Of a DNA stretch of 40,925 nt, positions 8,595-16,318 are shown piece after piece; position 1 is the first letter of the stretch, and every line of letters starts with the position of its first letter. The DNA comes from Spirochaetota bacterium (GTDB taxonomy: Bacteria; Spirochaetota; Spirochaetia; SZUA-6). Under the pieces are notes generated by a model. It saw only the letters and a list, made by a program, of their open reading frames with translations. It did no database searches and was not told where the DNA came from. The DNA is taken from positions 1-40,925 of the forward strand of contig JAADHF010000075.1 of the NCBI GenBank assembly GCA_013151965.1, in the 5' to 3' direction. The translations under genes were made by a program, and so were the position numbers.

Positions 8595-8682
8595 CGGAAG
8601 AGGCAGGAATCGAACCTGCCGCTGCGGTTAGGCAGCCAACGGTTTTGAAGACCGCGGAGACCACCGGATCTCATCTGCTTCC
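8595..8682 (-). tRNA. selC: tRNA-Sec (anticodon UCA) with an apparent bulged base in the acceptor stem
   Basis: Read on the minus strand, the 88-base tRNA starts GGAAGCAG and has a D arm (GAGA/TCTC). The anticodon loop CTTCAAA gives anticodon UCA. A long variable arm (GCTGC/GCAGC, loop CTAACC) and a T arm with loop TTCGATT follow. CCA is not encoded. The 3' side after the T loop is 12 bases, one fewer than the usual 8+5 arrangement. The acceptor pairs only as GGAAG/CTTCC plus AG/CT, leaving C6 unpaired. A single extra G on the 3' strand (CTGCTTCC) would restore a perfect eight-pair stem. The neighbours selA and selB confirm identity. The bulge may be natural or an assembly error. Confidence 0.95.
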
Positions 8683-8699
8683 TCTTTGAATTCAAATCG

Positions 8700-8729
8700 A
8701 TTATATTCTTTAATGTCTTGCAATGTCAA
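8700..8729 (-). promoter_or_regulatory. Strong sigma70-type promoter for selC-selA-selB
   Basis: On the minus strand, TTGACA (8724-8729) and TATAAT (8700-8705) are both perfect consensus hexamers with an 18-base spacer. The predicted start would lie about ten bases before the first base of tRNA-Sec (8682), as expected for a tRNA gene with a short leader. Confidence 0.85.
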
Positions 8730-8838
8730 TAATTATGGGGAAATACGGGATGAATGAATAAAAATGCCGTTCATAGATTGTCATAACGTCGCTTTTAAAG
8801 GTAAAGTGAAGAAGTTTATATAGGAGTCTGGATACGGA

Positions 8839-9579
8839 ATGAATTTGTTTTTTGCTGACATCGGGAACACTGCGATTAAGATCTACGGACAGGATAATAG
8901 TTTGTTTTTCTTTTCCTATATGGATGATGAAGACAAACTGGAACAGTTTTTTTATTCGAGGAAGCCTGATCTTTTTCTTGTTTCAAGTGTTTCCGGGTAT
9001 GGCCTTGATATATTGAGCAAATATACGAAGTTGATTAAAATAGATTATAAATTTCCTTTCTCTTTCGAGCTGGATATTGAAAATCCGGAGACTGTGGGAA
9101 TAGATAGACTGGTTAATATAGAAGGTGCGCTTGCAAAAGGCAATATGGCTAATTTTATTGTTATTGATGCAGGAAGTGCAGTTACTATCGATTTGTTATG
9201 CAGGGATAAAAAAAACAACATATTCAAGGGCGGGCTAATAATTCCCGGCGAGCAATTACAATACAAGGTATTAATGGCTAATACATGTATTCCTGAATTC
9301 GGATATCAAAGAGAATGCAGGGATATACTCGGAAGGAATACACGGCAGGCAGTAGAAAATGGGATAAGGAATTGTTTATTGTACGGGATAAAGGGAATCG
9401 TTAACAAATTAGCAGAGAGTTACAGAGTTTCCACTTTGATATTAGCCGGGGGAGACAGTTTCCCGCTGTATGACAGCAGGGAGTTTAGAGAGGGACTCGG
9501 AATAAAAAATGTATTTTATGAAGAGAAACTTGCATATTTCGGATTCCAGTCCATAGTAAAAAAAATAAAACTCGTGTAA
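8839..9579 (+). CDS. coaX: Type III pantothenate kinase
   Basis: CoaX phosphorylates pantothenate, the first step of coenzyme A synthesis, in the cytoplasm. At 246 residues it has the usual length for this ASKHA-fold family. Visible motifs are the N-terminal phosphate loop DIGNTAIK (7-14), the pantothenate-site segment GIDRLVN, the second phosphate motif DAGSAVTID, where most homologues read DAGTA, and GGLIIPG. A ribosome site AGGAG lies at 8822-8826, 12 bases ahead of the ATG. The gene is divergent from selC and is followed 12 bases later by coaBC, so two CoA steps are co-transcribed. BirA is often fused or adjacent to CoaX elsewhere; it is absent here. Confidence 0.93.
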   Translation: MNLFFADIGNTAIKIYGQDNSLFFFSYMDDEDKLEQFFYSRKPDLFLVSSVSGYGLDILSKYTKLIKIDYKFPFSFELDIENPETVGIDRLVNIEGALAKGNMANFIVIDAGSAVTIDLLCRDKKNNIFKGGLIIPGEQLQYKVLMANTCIPEFGYQRECRDILGRNTRQAVENGIRNCLLYGIKGIVNKLAESYRVSTLILAGGDSFPLYDSREFREGLGIKNVFYEEKLAYFGFQSIVKKIKLV

Positions 9580-9591
9580 AGGATCTGGCTG

Positions 9592-10782
9592 ATGAGAATT
9601 CTAATTGGTATAAGCGGGGGCATATCAGCTTATAAGATATATGAACTTATAAGATTGTTTGTTAAAAACGGTGATGAAGTTAAGGTTATCCTGACCGGGA
9701 ATGCTCATCACTTTGTAAATCCTCTGGTTGTGGAAACCTTAAGTTTAAATAAATGTAATTCAGAGATGTTTGCTCCCCGCATCTATATGGAGCATATAGA
9801 ATTAACCAGGTGGGCAGATATTATGCTTATAGCTCCTGCAACTGCAAATATAATCGGCAAGATTGCTAACGGCATAGCGGATGATTTGTTAAGCACTACC
9901 GTGCCGGCTATGGATGGCACTCCTGTTTTGATTTTCCCGTCCATGAACACGGCTATGTTTAATAATAAAGCTGTTAAGCAGAATATGGAAAAACTAAGGG
10001 CTTTAAGTTATTTTGTCTTTAAACCTGTTACCGGGCAGTTGGCCTGCGGGGAGGAAGGCAGGGGAAGACTGCCGGAACCGCTGGCTATTTATAATTTAAC
10101 CCGGTCATTTATAAAAACGGATTATAAAAAGCCCGGCAATTCCTTTAAGGGGAAGTGTATTCTTATTACTGCGGGAGCAACAAGGGCATATATTGATCCT
10201 GTGCGGTATATAACGAATGATGCCTCGGGAAGGACAGGAGTCGAAATTGCTTTTGCTTTTTATATGAGAGGTGCCCGAATCTTTTTTATTGGTGATAAAA
10301 AGGTTTTGGAGCGATTTCCTGAGATTTTCATTTATTCAGAGAAGATCTTCGAAGTTAAAACCACCGGCCAGGTACTGGAAAAGGCAAAACATATTTTTCC
10401 GGATATTGATATCTATGTTAGTTCTGCGGCTCTGAGCGATTTTAGTAATGAGCCGGAGAAGAATAAACTAAAGAAAAAAGAAGGATACTTCGAATTTAAG
10501 ATTCCTACGGGTCCTGATGTTTTTAAGGAGCTTTCGAAGATTAAAGGAAAACAGGTAATGGTAGGATTTGCCCTGGAAACTGAAAATTTAAAAGAGAATG
10601 CACTCCGGAAGTTAAGAGATAAAGGCATGGATGTAGTACTTGCTAATGATAATTCTGCAATTGCTTCGGATAAGACTACCGGATTTATTATTGACAGACT
10701 GGGTAATAAAGTCGAATTAAAGGATTGTAATAAGACACTTCTTGCAGAAAAGTTAGTGCGGGTTATTGAAAATATCACTTAA
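9592..10782 (+). CDS. coaBC: Bifunctional phosphopantothenoylcysteine decarboxylase / phosphopantothenate-cysteine ligase
   Basis: The 396-residue protein joins CoaC and CoaB (formerly Dfp). The CoaC half has the flavoprotein start GISGGISAYK, the ATANIIGKIANGIADDLL segment and MNTAMF. The substrate flap LACGEEGRGRLPEP contains the catalytic cysteine C152. The CoaB half has ITAGATRAYIDPVRYITNDASGRTG, AALSDF with the KLKK lysines, and VGFALETENL. Two small departures from common consensus are PSMNTAM for PAMN and AGATRAY for AGGTREP. The gene follows coaX by 12 bases with AAAGGAT as ribosome site. It meets the TPR gene convergently after 28 bases, with only a weak 5-bp ATCAT/ATGAT hairpin and no clear terminator. 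Confidence 0.96.
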   Translation: MRILIGISGGISAYKIYELIRLFVKNGDEVKVILTGNAHHFVNPLVVETLSLNKCNSEMFAPRIYMEHIELTRWADIMLIAPATANIIGKIANGIADDLLSTTVPAMDGTPVLIFPSMNTAMFNNKAVKQNMEKLRALSYFVFKPVTGQLACGEEGRGRLPEPLAIYNLTRSFIKTDYKKPGNSFKGKCILITAGATRAYIDPVRYITNDASGRTGVEIAFAFYMRGARIFFIGDKKVLERFPEIFIYSEKIFEVKTTGQVLEKAKHIFPDIDIYVSSAALSDFSNEPEKNKLKKKEGYFEFKIPTGPDVFKELSKIKGKQVMVGFALETENLKENALRKLRDKGMDVVLANDNSAIASDKTTGFIIDRLGNKVELKDCNKTLLAEKLVRVIENIT

Positions 10783-10810
10783 ACGTCGAATTCGCATTTG
10801 CAGCTCCAAA

Positions 10811-12400
10811 TCATTTTGATGATATTCTATTAAGTTCTCTCTTAAAATAATCGGCGTCCTTCTTTTGCCCCAAATCTTCTGCCGTATTAATAAGGTATTT
10901 AAGTAATAAAATATTTCTTCTGTCTCTTAAATATCTATCCTTTAATATGCCGTATAATTCTTTTTCCCTATTTCCTTTTTTATAGAGGTTGTATAAGGCT
11001 AAGTAAATAGATTCTTTCTCACTGTCTAAATCCAGCGCGCGTCTGTATTCTAAAATTGCACTATCGATTTTGCCAGTTCTTTCGTATACTTCTGCTATAC
11101 CTGTATGCGCTTTAACGTCTGTTGGATGATCCTGTGCCAGTTTTTCCCAGACCCTCAGCGCTTCGGAATATTTGCCGTCCTCTGCTAAAATATCAGCAAG
11201 AGTTTCTTTTAATTCCACATTATGCGGATACCATAGAGACAGCTTTCCTATATCTTTTTTAAAATTACTGTTTGTTTTATCTATTTTCTTTATAAGCTCT
11301 ATAGAATCTTTAAGCACTTTTTGCGGCTTGCTGATTAATCCGGAGTATTTTTTAAGCTCCTTAATATCTTCCCTGTCTAGTTTACCCCCCTTCTTTTTAA
11401 TCCTTCCGGCTGCCTGAAGCTGAAGAATTCCCATTCTATGCACAGCACGCCCTACAGCCAGAAACAGATTCGAATGAGCTCTTTCTTTATTGCCTCTTTT
11501 ATAATAATATTCAGCCATTCGGAAATATGGATAAGGCTTTTCACTGCCATTCTTTACAGCTTTCGAAAATGATTCTACCGCCTTTTCTGTTTCTCCCCGA
11601 CTTTCGTAGAGTTGTCCTGATTTTTCGTATGCATATGGGTTGTACGGTTGTACGGATGCAAGTCTCTTTAATACTCTAAAAAGCTCATCCTTTTTGCCTT
11701 CCTTTTCCAGGATATCAGAAAGCAGTCTAAGTACAACGGAATCATCCGGCTGTATCTTTAAAGCGCTCCTGTACATTTTTACCGCATCGGAATCTCTGCC
11801 GGATTTTTCATATACTATGCCAAGGTTTCGCATGGCAGGTACGGATCCGGGGTTAAATTTAAGAGCGCGCTTAAAAGTTTTCTCTGCATTCTTTTTATCC
11901 CCTTTAGCAAACTCTTCCACCCCTAAATTAATAAGCGATGCGGATATCCCTTTAACAGCCTGGATAGATTCTTCCCTTATACTATGAGCATTTGTAAAAT
12001 ATACTAATGAACGCTTAAAATCCTTATTCTGAAATGCAAGTGTACCCAAGCCCATGTAAACGGCAAAGGATTCTTTATTCATCTTCAGTGCAGTATCTAA
12101 AACTTCTTTTGCTTTTTTCTTTTTATCGAGCTTAATATAACAGATACCCAAAAGTGCAAGGTCATCGGCAGTAGCTGTTTTTTTATCCATTGCGGCCTGG
12201 AGAAGAGCTGCCGCCTCCTGATATTTTTTTTCAGAGAAAAGTTTTCGGCCTAAGAATATTTCGAAGGGAACTTCCTTTTTCCCGGAAATACTTTTGTTTG
12301 TCTCTGTCCCGTCCTTGAATCCCGTACTGTCATCAGCAGACAGGTTTAAGATAGGGAGAATAAATACAGAAGCACAGAGCAGTACTGCAAATATTTTCAT
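10811..12400 (-). CDS. Exported tetratricopeptide-repeat protein
   Basis: The 529-residue protein has a Sec signal peptide (hydrophobic stretch ending NLSADDS) and is otherwise almost entirely TPR helices. I count roughly ten to eleven units, for example those beginning FEIFLGRKLFSEKKYQEAA, SVPAMRNLGIVYEKSGRD, NPYAYEKSGQLYESRGET and DVKAHTGIAEVYERTGKI. TPR arrays are protein-binding scaffolds; in the periplasm they often serve secretion, cell-envelope assembly or adhesin systems. It is the fourth and last gene of the exported-protein operon, 21 bases after the beta-barrel gene. That position suggests a periplasmic accessory to the giant protein and its neighbours, which is inference. No enzymatic domain is visible. 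Confidence 0.85.
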   Translation of the reverse strand: MKIFAVLLCASVFILPILNLSADDSTGFKDGTETNKSISGKKEVPFEIFLGRKLFSEKKYQEAAALLQAAMDKKTATADDLALLGICYIKLDKKKKAKEVLDTALKMNKESFAVYMGLGTLAFQNKDFKRSLVYFTNAHSIREESIQAVKGISASLINLGVEEFAKGDKKNAEKTFKRALKFNPGSVPAMRNLGIVYEKSGRDSDAVKMYRSALKIQPDDSVVLRLLSDILEKEGKKDELFRVLKRLASVQPYNPYAYEKSGQLYESRGETEKAVESFSKAVKNGSEKPYPYFRMAEYYYKRGNKERAHSNLFLAVGRAVHRMGILQLQAAGRIKKKGGKLDREDIKELKKYSGLISKPQKVLKDSIELIKKIDKTNSNFKKDIGKLSLWYPHNVELKETLADILAEDGKYSEALRVWEKLAQDHPTDVKAHTGIAEVYERTGKIDSAILEYRRALDLDSEKESIYLALYNLYKKGNREKELYGILKDRYLRDRRNILLLKYLINTAEDLGQKKDADYFKRELNRISSK

Positions 12401-12421
12401 TAAAACAACTTAAAAAACTTA

Positions 12422-14305
12422 TTAGAATACATACGCAAGGTTAATTCCTGCAAGGAACGGAACCCTTACTACATTATCCTCTGTATAGTAACTTAAAGAG
12501 AAGTTTCCTTCCAGGGAAAAGGAGCCCCGGAAAGGTACGGATAAATTTGATGAAACATCATGTCTTATGCCGCGCGTACCATGGGAAAGAGAATATGCCG
12601 CTGTAAAAGTTAATGGCACCGGATCTCCCGACAGGGTAACCCCGAATAAATGCTGAAAATTATTACCCTCAGAAGCCGTACCGTTTTCGTTGTAAAGAGA
12701 AGACCATTCCCATGCCAAACTGTATCGAGTCTGTAAAAATGGAAATATGGGAATTCCCATATTATAACTAAGTTTGGAGAGCATAGCCTGAATACCTGCA
12801 GTGCTTTTGGCTGAGCCGGGGTCCGAATTAATGGTAAAAAGCTCACCTATTCCGAAAGAGTATACCTTTAAGTTCCACTGTGGCTTTAGCAGAATATTTC
12901 CCCCGTAGTTTTGTTTAAGAACATTAGACTCCGTAACGCCGGCTTTACTTCTTAACCCATCAGATAATCCCAGATTAACACCATACTTTAGCATCCGGTC
13001 CGGTTCGTGTGTTAATGCCGCAGAAACACTATTGTTCCAGTTCAGGGAAGACATACCGTTAACATTGCCTGAGTATTTACCTGTTATATTCAGTTTCTCA
13101 ATAGGTTCCAGCCCGAATTTAGAACCCCATCCTATTTTATCCTCGGCAAGCTCCCACGCAGAATTGTAGCTTTGATTAAGCTCTCCGTTAACTCCAAGAT
13201 TCTTAAACCAGCTATTTTCTTTTCCGGACAACCCGAGAGAACTTTGTAATTGATGCTGAAAACCAACATCGGATTTTTTTAGCTGATAACCCGAATCTGC
13301 AGAAAACAGATCATTTATCTTATATTGAAATCCCGTAGATGCTTTCCATCCATACGTATAGGGTTCGCCGCCTGTGCTATTCGGCCCTTCTTCCTGTACC
13401 CAGTAATCGTAGCGGCCGCCTCCTGTTGTTACTGTAAAACTATCGGAAAGAGGAAAAATAAACCCAAGATCAGAATCCAGCGTAGTAGAAGTTAACCTGT
13501 TGCCTGTAGCAGTATAATCCACTGTAGAAAATACAGGTGAAATAGAAACTTTTATCTTTACAAGACCAAGCAGCGGAGAGGTTATTGCAAGTGAATTACT
13601 AAAGCCGTTTGTCAGCATGGTCTTGGCTTTGTCATTCTTTCTGTTAAAACTGCTTGCCAATTCTATTCCGAATCCACCCAATCCGCCTGTCATCTTAAAG
13701 TTAATGTTATCGCTGTCATTGTCATCGACTGTTTCATCGGGAGTTGTTTCTCCCTGCTTTTTCCGAACAATTCCATGGTTATATGATAAAGAGACAGGGA
13801 GCGTATCGATATAGTTAACATCCACAGATGCAGTGATTAGAGCGGAAGCATCATCCGTATTAAGTACATCCGCAACACTAATCTTTTCTGTATACGAAAC
13901 ACCGGTCGAAAAGCGTATTTTATCCAGTGTTAAACTGAATTTACCGGAATAATTCTGGTTAAGTCCTTCTATAATATTCTTTCGAAACGCCGTACCTGAT
14001 ACAATCATGCTTCCCAATAAGCCGAGGGGCTGAACAAGCGAAAATCTCGAATCAGAAAATAAACCGTACAGGGCCTCGCCGGAAACATCTAATCCTCCGG
14101 AACCGCCTGCTGAAAGCCTCCCTGAAAATTGAGTTTTATTTAAAGCGGAAACTTTTCCGGGTTTCGGCCCGGGTTTCGACCATGATGCCTTAACATTATT
14201 CTCTGCAGTAACCGGCAAAGTACGAACAATTCTAACATCACCTGCAAATAATACACTCACCGGCACAAGTATCAGTAAAATTAAAAATACCCTTTTACCA
14301 ATCAC
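12422..14305 (-). CDS. Probable outer-membrane beta-barrel protein
   Basis: The 627-residue product begins at a GTG that overlaps the stop of the upstream gene (GTGA). It has a short signal peptide ending VSVLFAGDV. The rest is amphipathic beta-strand: alternating polar and hydrophobic residues, many Gly/Ser/Asn turns and aromatic girdle residues, with almost no cysteine. The C-terminus AGINLAYVF ends in phenylalanine in an aromatic/hydrophobic alternation, the usual recognition signal for BAM-dependent insertion. I do not recognise a named family. By position in the operon it may anchor or export the FN3 and giant proteins, which is inference. Strand count was not computed. Confidence 0.75.
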   Translation of the reverse strand: MIGKRVFLILLILVPVSVLFAGDVRIVRTLPVTAENNVKASWSKPGPKPGKVSALNKTQFSGRLSAGGSGGLDVSGEALYGLFSDSRFSLVQPLGLLGSMIVSGTAFRKNIIEGLNQNYSGKFSLTLDKIRFSTGVSYTEKISVADVLNTDDASALITASVDVNYIDTLPVSLSYNHGIVRKKQGETTPDETVDDNDSDNINFKMTGGLGGFGIELASSFNRKNDKAKTMLTNGFSNSLAITSPLLGLVKIKVSISPVFSTVDYTATGNRLTSTTLDSDLGFIFPLSDSFTVTTGGGRYDYWVQEEGPNSTGGEPYTYGWKASTGFQYKINDLFSADSGYQLKKSDVGFQHQLQSSLGLSGKENSWFKNLGVNGELNQSYNSAWELAEDKIGWGSKFGLEPIEKLNITGKYSGNVNGMSSLNWNNSVSAALTHEPDRMLKYGVNLGLSDGLRSKAGVTESNVLKQNYGGNILLKPQWNLKVYSFGIGELFTINSDPGSAKSTAGIQAMLSKLSYNMGIPIFPFLQTRYSLAWEWSSLYNENGTASEGNNFQHLFGVTLSGDPVPLTFTAAYSLSHGTRGIRHDVSSNLSVPFRGSFSLEGNFSLSYYTEDNVVRVPFLAGINLAYVF

Positions 14306-16305
14306 TTTTTTTCCTCTTTCTTTTTTGTTATTACAGTTGCCTTTTTACTTTCGTTCCCCGAAGTATCTTCTGCCGAAACGCCGTAAGTCACTCCCGGTTT
14401 TACCCATCTGTCTGTAAAGGACAATTTGTTTACAGGTTTTATATTTAACCTTTTCCATTTTGCACCTGAATAAGCAGCCCTATATATGATATAACCCTTT
14501 ACATCATCCGACGAGGATGCATTCCAGTGCAGAGAAATCCCCCAGCCCGCAATATCCCACAATATGCCGGAAGGCGGCTTCGGCGGAACGATATCGGTAG
14601 GTATTATTTTAACGGTGCGGGAGGGTTTGCTTTCGTTTCCGGATGCGTCAATCTCTGTAACTCTGTAACTGTATTCCCTCCCTCTCTCTGCACTTTTATC
14701 TGTCCATGAAACAATGTTCTTCTTAAGCTCTGTAATCTTTACAAATTTCTTACCGCCGCTGCGGTAAATCCTGTGCAAAGCGAGGTCCCGTGAAAGGCCT
14801 GGCTGCCAGAAAAGTTCCGCCTTTCCGTCATCGGTTGTTTTTACAGTCAGAGAGAATACCGCTGATGGCGGAACATTATCCGGAATTTTTGCTTCCGCAT
14901 ACTGTCGTGTGCTCTCATTGCCCGAAATATCTATAGAAGTAACAGCATAGAATAATGATGCACCCGGCTGCAACCCTCTGCCCTTGTAACCTTCATCCCT
15001 ATACTCAGGCTTTTTCTGTGGTTTTAAAGGCTTTCCCACAATCCGTGTCATTTTTGTTTTATCTGTCCCTCTGTAAATATAGTAGCCCTTTAAGTCCTTT
15101 GCATGAGAAGGTTCCCATCCCAAAGTCACCTTTCTGTCTTTTTCTGATACCCCGGATGCAAGGTTTATTACCGGTGGGGGCGGTGTAGTATCTTTCGGAA
15201 TAATGGAAGCAGGCCCCGACCGCTTGCTTTCGTTTCCGCTTTTATCTACTGCAGATACTCTGTAGTAATAAACCCGTCCTCCGACTGCCTCCTTATCGAG
15301 GAATTTGGGTTTATCAACAGGAACCTGAATTTTATTAATCTTAACAAAATCCGCTTTTAAGCTTTCACTCCTGAACACATTAAAGTACGAGGCATCGATT
15401 TCCGGTGAAATATTCCATAAAAGAATAACGCCGTTTTTATTATCGATTGCTTTTAAACCCATGGGCACAAGCGGGGCACGTTTGTCCACCGGTTTTACAG
15501 GATTGGAATAAACCATGCTGCTTTTAACACCGATTATATCTATGGCCTCTACCGCATAGGTGTATTTTCTGCCGTTTTCAGCCGTACTATCCAGATATGC
15601 AAGCCATCCTTCCACTCTTAGTACGGGCGCATTTGTAATTCTGTATAGTTTTCCATTCTCCTCCTGCCTGTAAATAATAAACCCTACGGTCCTGTCGCTT
15701 TCGCCGCCTCTGTACCTGGAATAGGACCATGTAACCTTTACTTCGTTATCCAGAGCCCCGGCTTTAACCTTATCCGGTCTGGGGGGAGAGACAGGATTTT
15801 TAACAGTTACCTGCCTTTCTGTTCGTTTTATCTCTTTACCTCTTAACCCAAGCAAAACAACTCTGTATCTGTAGCTTTTGCCCTTCCTCACCTTAGTATC
15901 TATATATGTTCTCCCCATGGCCATTCTTAATCCATGGCTTATAAGGCAGAGAGCCATTGTTGTATTTCTGTCCGCTTTTAATCTGCTCCATACAAAAGAA
16001 GGATCCTCGGAACCTATTTTTTTTGAAATCCATGAAAAATCACTGCCCATAAGCTCTGCAGCCTTATATGGATCTTTTACACTTGTAATTGGTTTATCTG
16101 TCAGGAGCCTGTAGCTTTTATCTTTCGGACCGCGTCTGTACACATTAAATGAAACTACAGTCCGGGGGGTATCACCCAAAACTATAATTACCTTGTCGGC
16201 AGCGGGCAGAATATAGGCAAGAGGCCCTGTCTGAGCAAATAATCCTGAACCTGTTGCTGTTAACAATACTGCTATAGCTATAGCCGTTTTTGTTGAATAT
16301 TTCAT
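14302..16305 (-). CDS. Exported protein with six fibronectin type III modules
   Basis: The 667-residue protein has a signal peptide ending GSGLFAQTG followed by a chain of FN3 modules. The first (about 30-168) is interrupted by an insert around ELMGSDFSWISKKIG. Five regular modules begin near 168 (SPPRPDKVKA), 273 (RAPLVPMGLKA), 373 (TTPPPPVINLA), 477 (NVPPSAVFSL) and 571 (IVPPKPPSGI). Each has the WxxS/P...D..GY.IYR core and a Y.Y.V.A.D..GN.S closing strand. The tail is very basic and acidic (KKKEEKK). FN3 chains of this kind act as spacers or carbohydrate/protein-binding modules on surfaces. Thirteen bases separate it from the giant gene upstream, and it overlaps the beta-barrel gene by four. 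Confidence 0.88.
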   Translation of the reverse strand: MKYSTKTAIAIAVLLTATGSGLFAQTGPLAYILPAADKVIIVLGDTPRTVVSFNVYRRGPKDKSYRLLTDKPITSVKDPYKAAELMGSDFSWISKKIGSEDPSFVWSRLKADRNTTMALCLISHGLRMAMGRTYIDTKVRKGKSYRYRVVLLGLRGKEIKRTERQVTVKNPVSPPRPDKVKAGALDNEVKVTWSYSRYRGGESDRTVGFIIYRQEENGKLYRITNAPVLRVEGWLAYLDSTAENGRKYTYAVEAIDIIGVKSSMVYSNPVKPVDKRAPLVPMGLKAIDNKNGVILLWNISPEIDASYFNVFRSESLKADFVKINKIQVPVDKPKFLDKEAVGGRVYYYRVSAVDKSGNESKRSGPASIIPKDTTPPPPVINLASGVSEKDRKVTLGWEPSHAKDLKGYYIYRGTDKTKMTRIVGKPLKPQKKPEYRDEGYKGRGLQPGASLFYAVTSIDISGNESTRQYAEAKIPDNVPPSAVFSLTVKTTDDGKAELFWQPGLSRDLALHRIYRSGGKKFVKITELKKNIVSWTDKSAERGREYSYRVTEIDASGNESKPSRTVKIIPTDIVPPKPPSGILWDIAGWGISLHWNASSSDDVKGYIIYRAAYSGAKWKRLNIKPVNKLSFTDRWVKPGVTYGVSAEDTSGNESKKATVITKKKEEKK

Positions 16306-16318
16306 TACTGTAAGCTCC

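Noticed and set aside
10783-10826. ATCAT/ATGAT hairpin between coaBC and the TPR gene as a bidirectional terminator
   Set aside because: The stem is only five A/T-rich pairs, and it overlaps the TPR coding end. Too weak to annotate.
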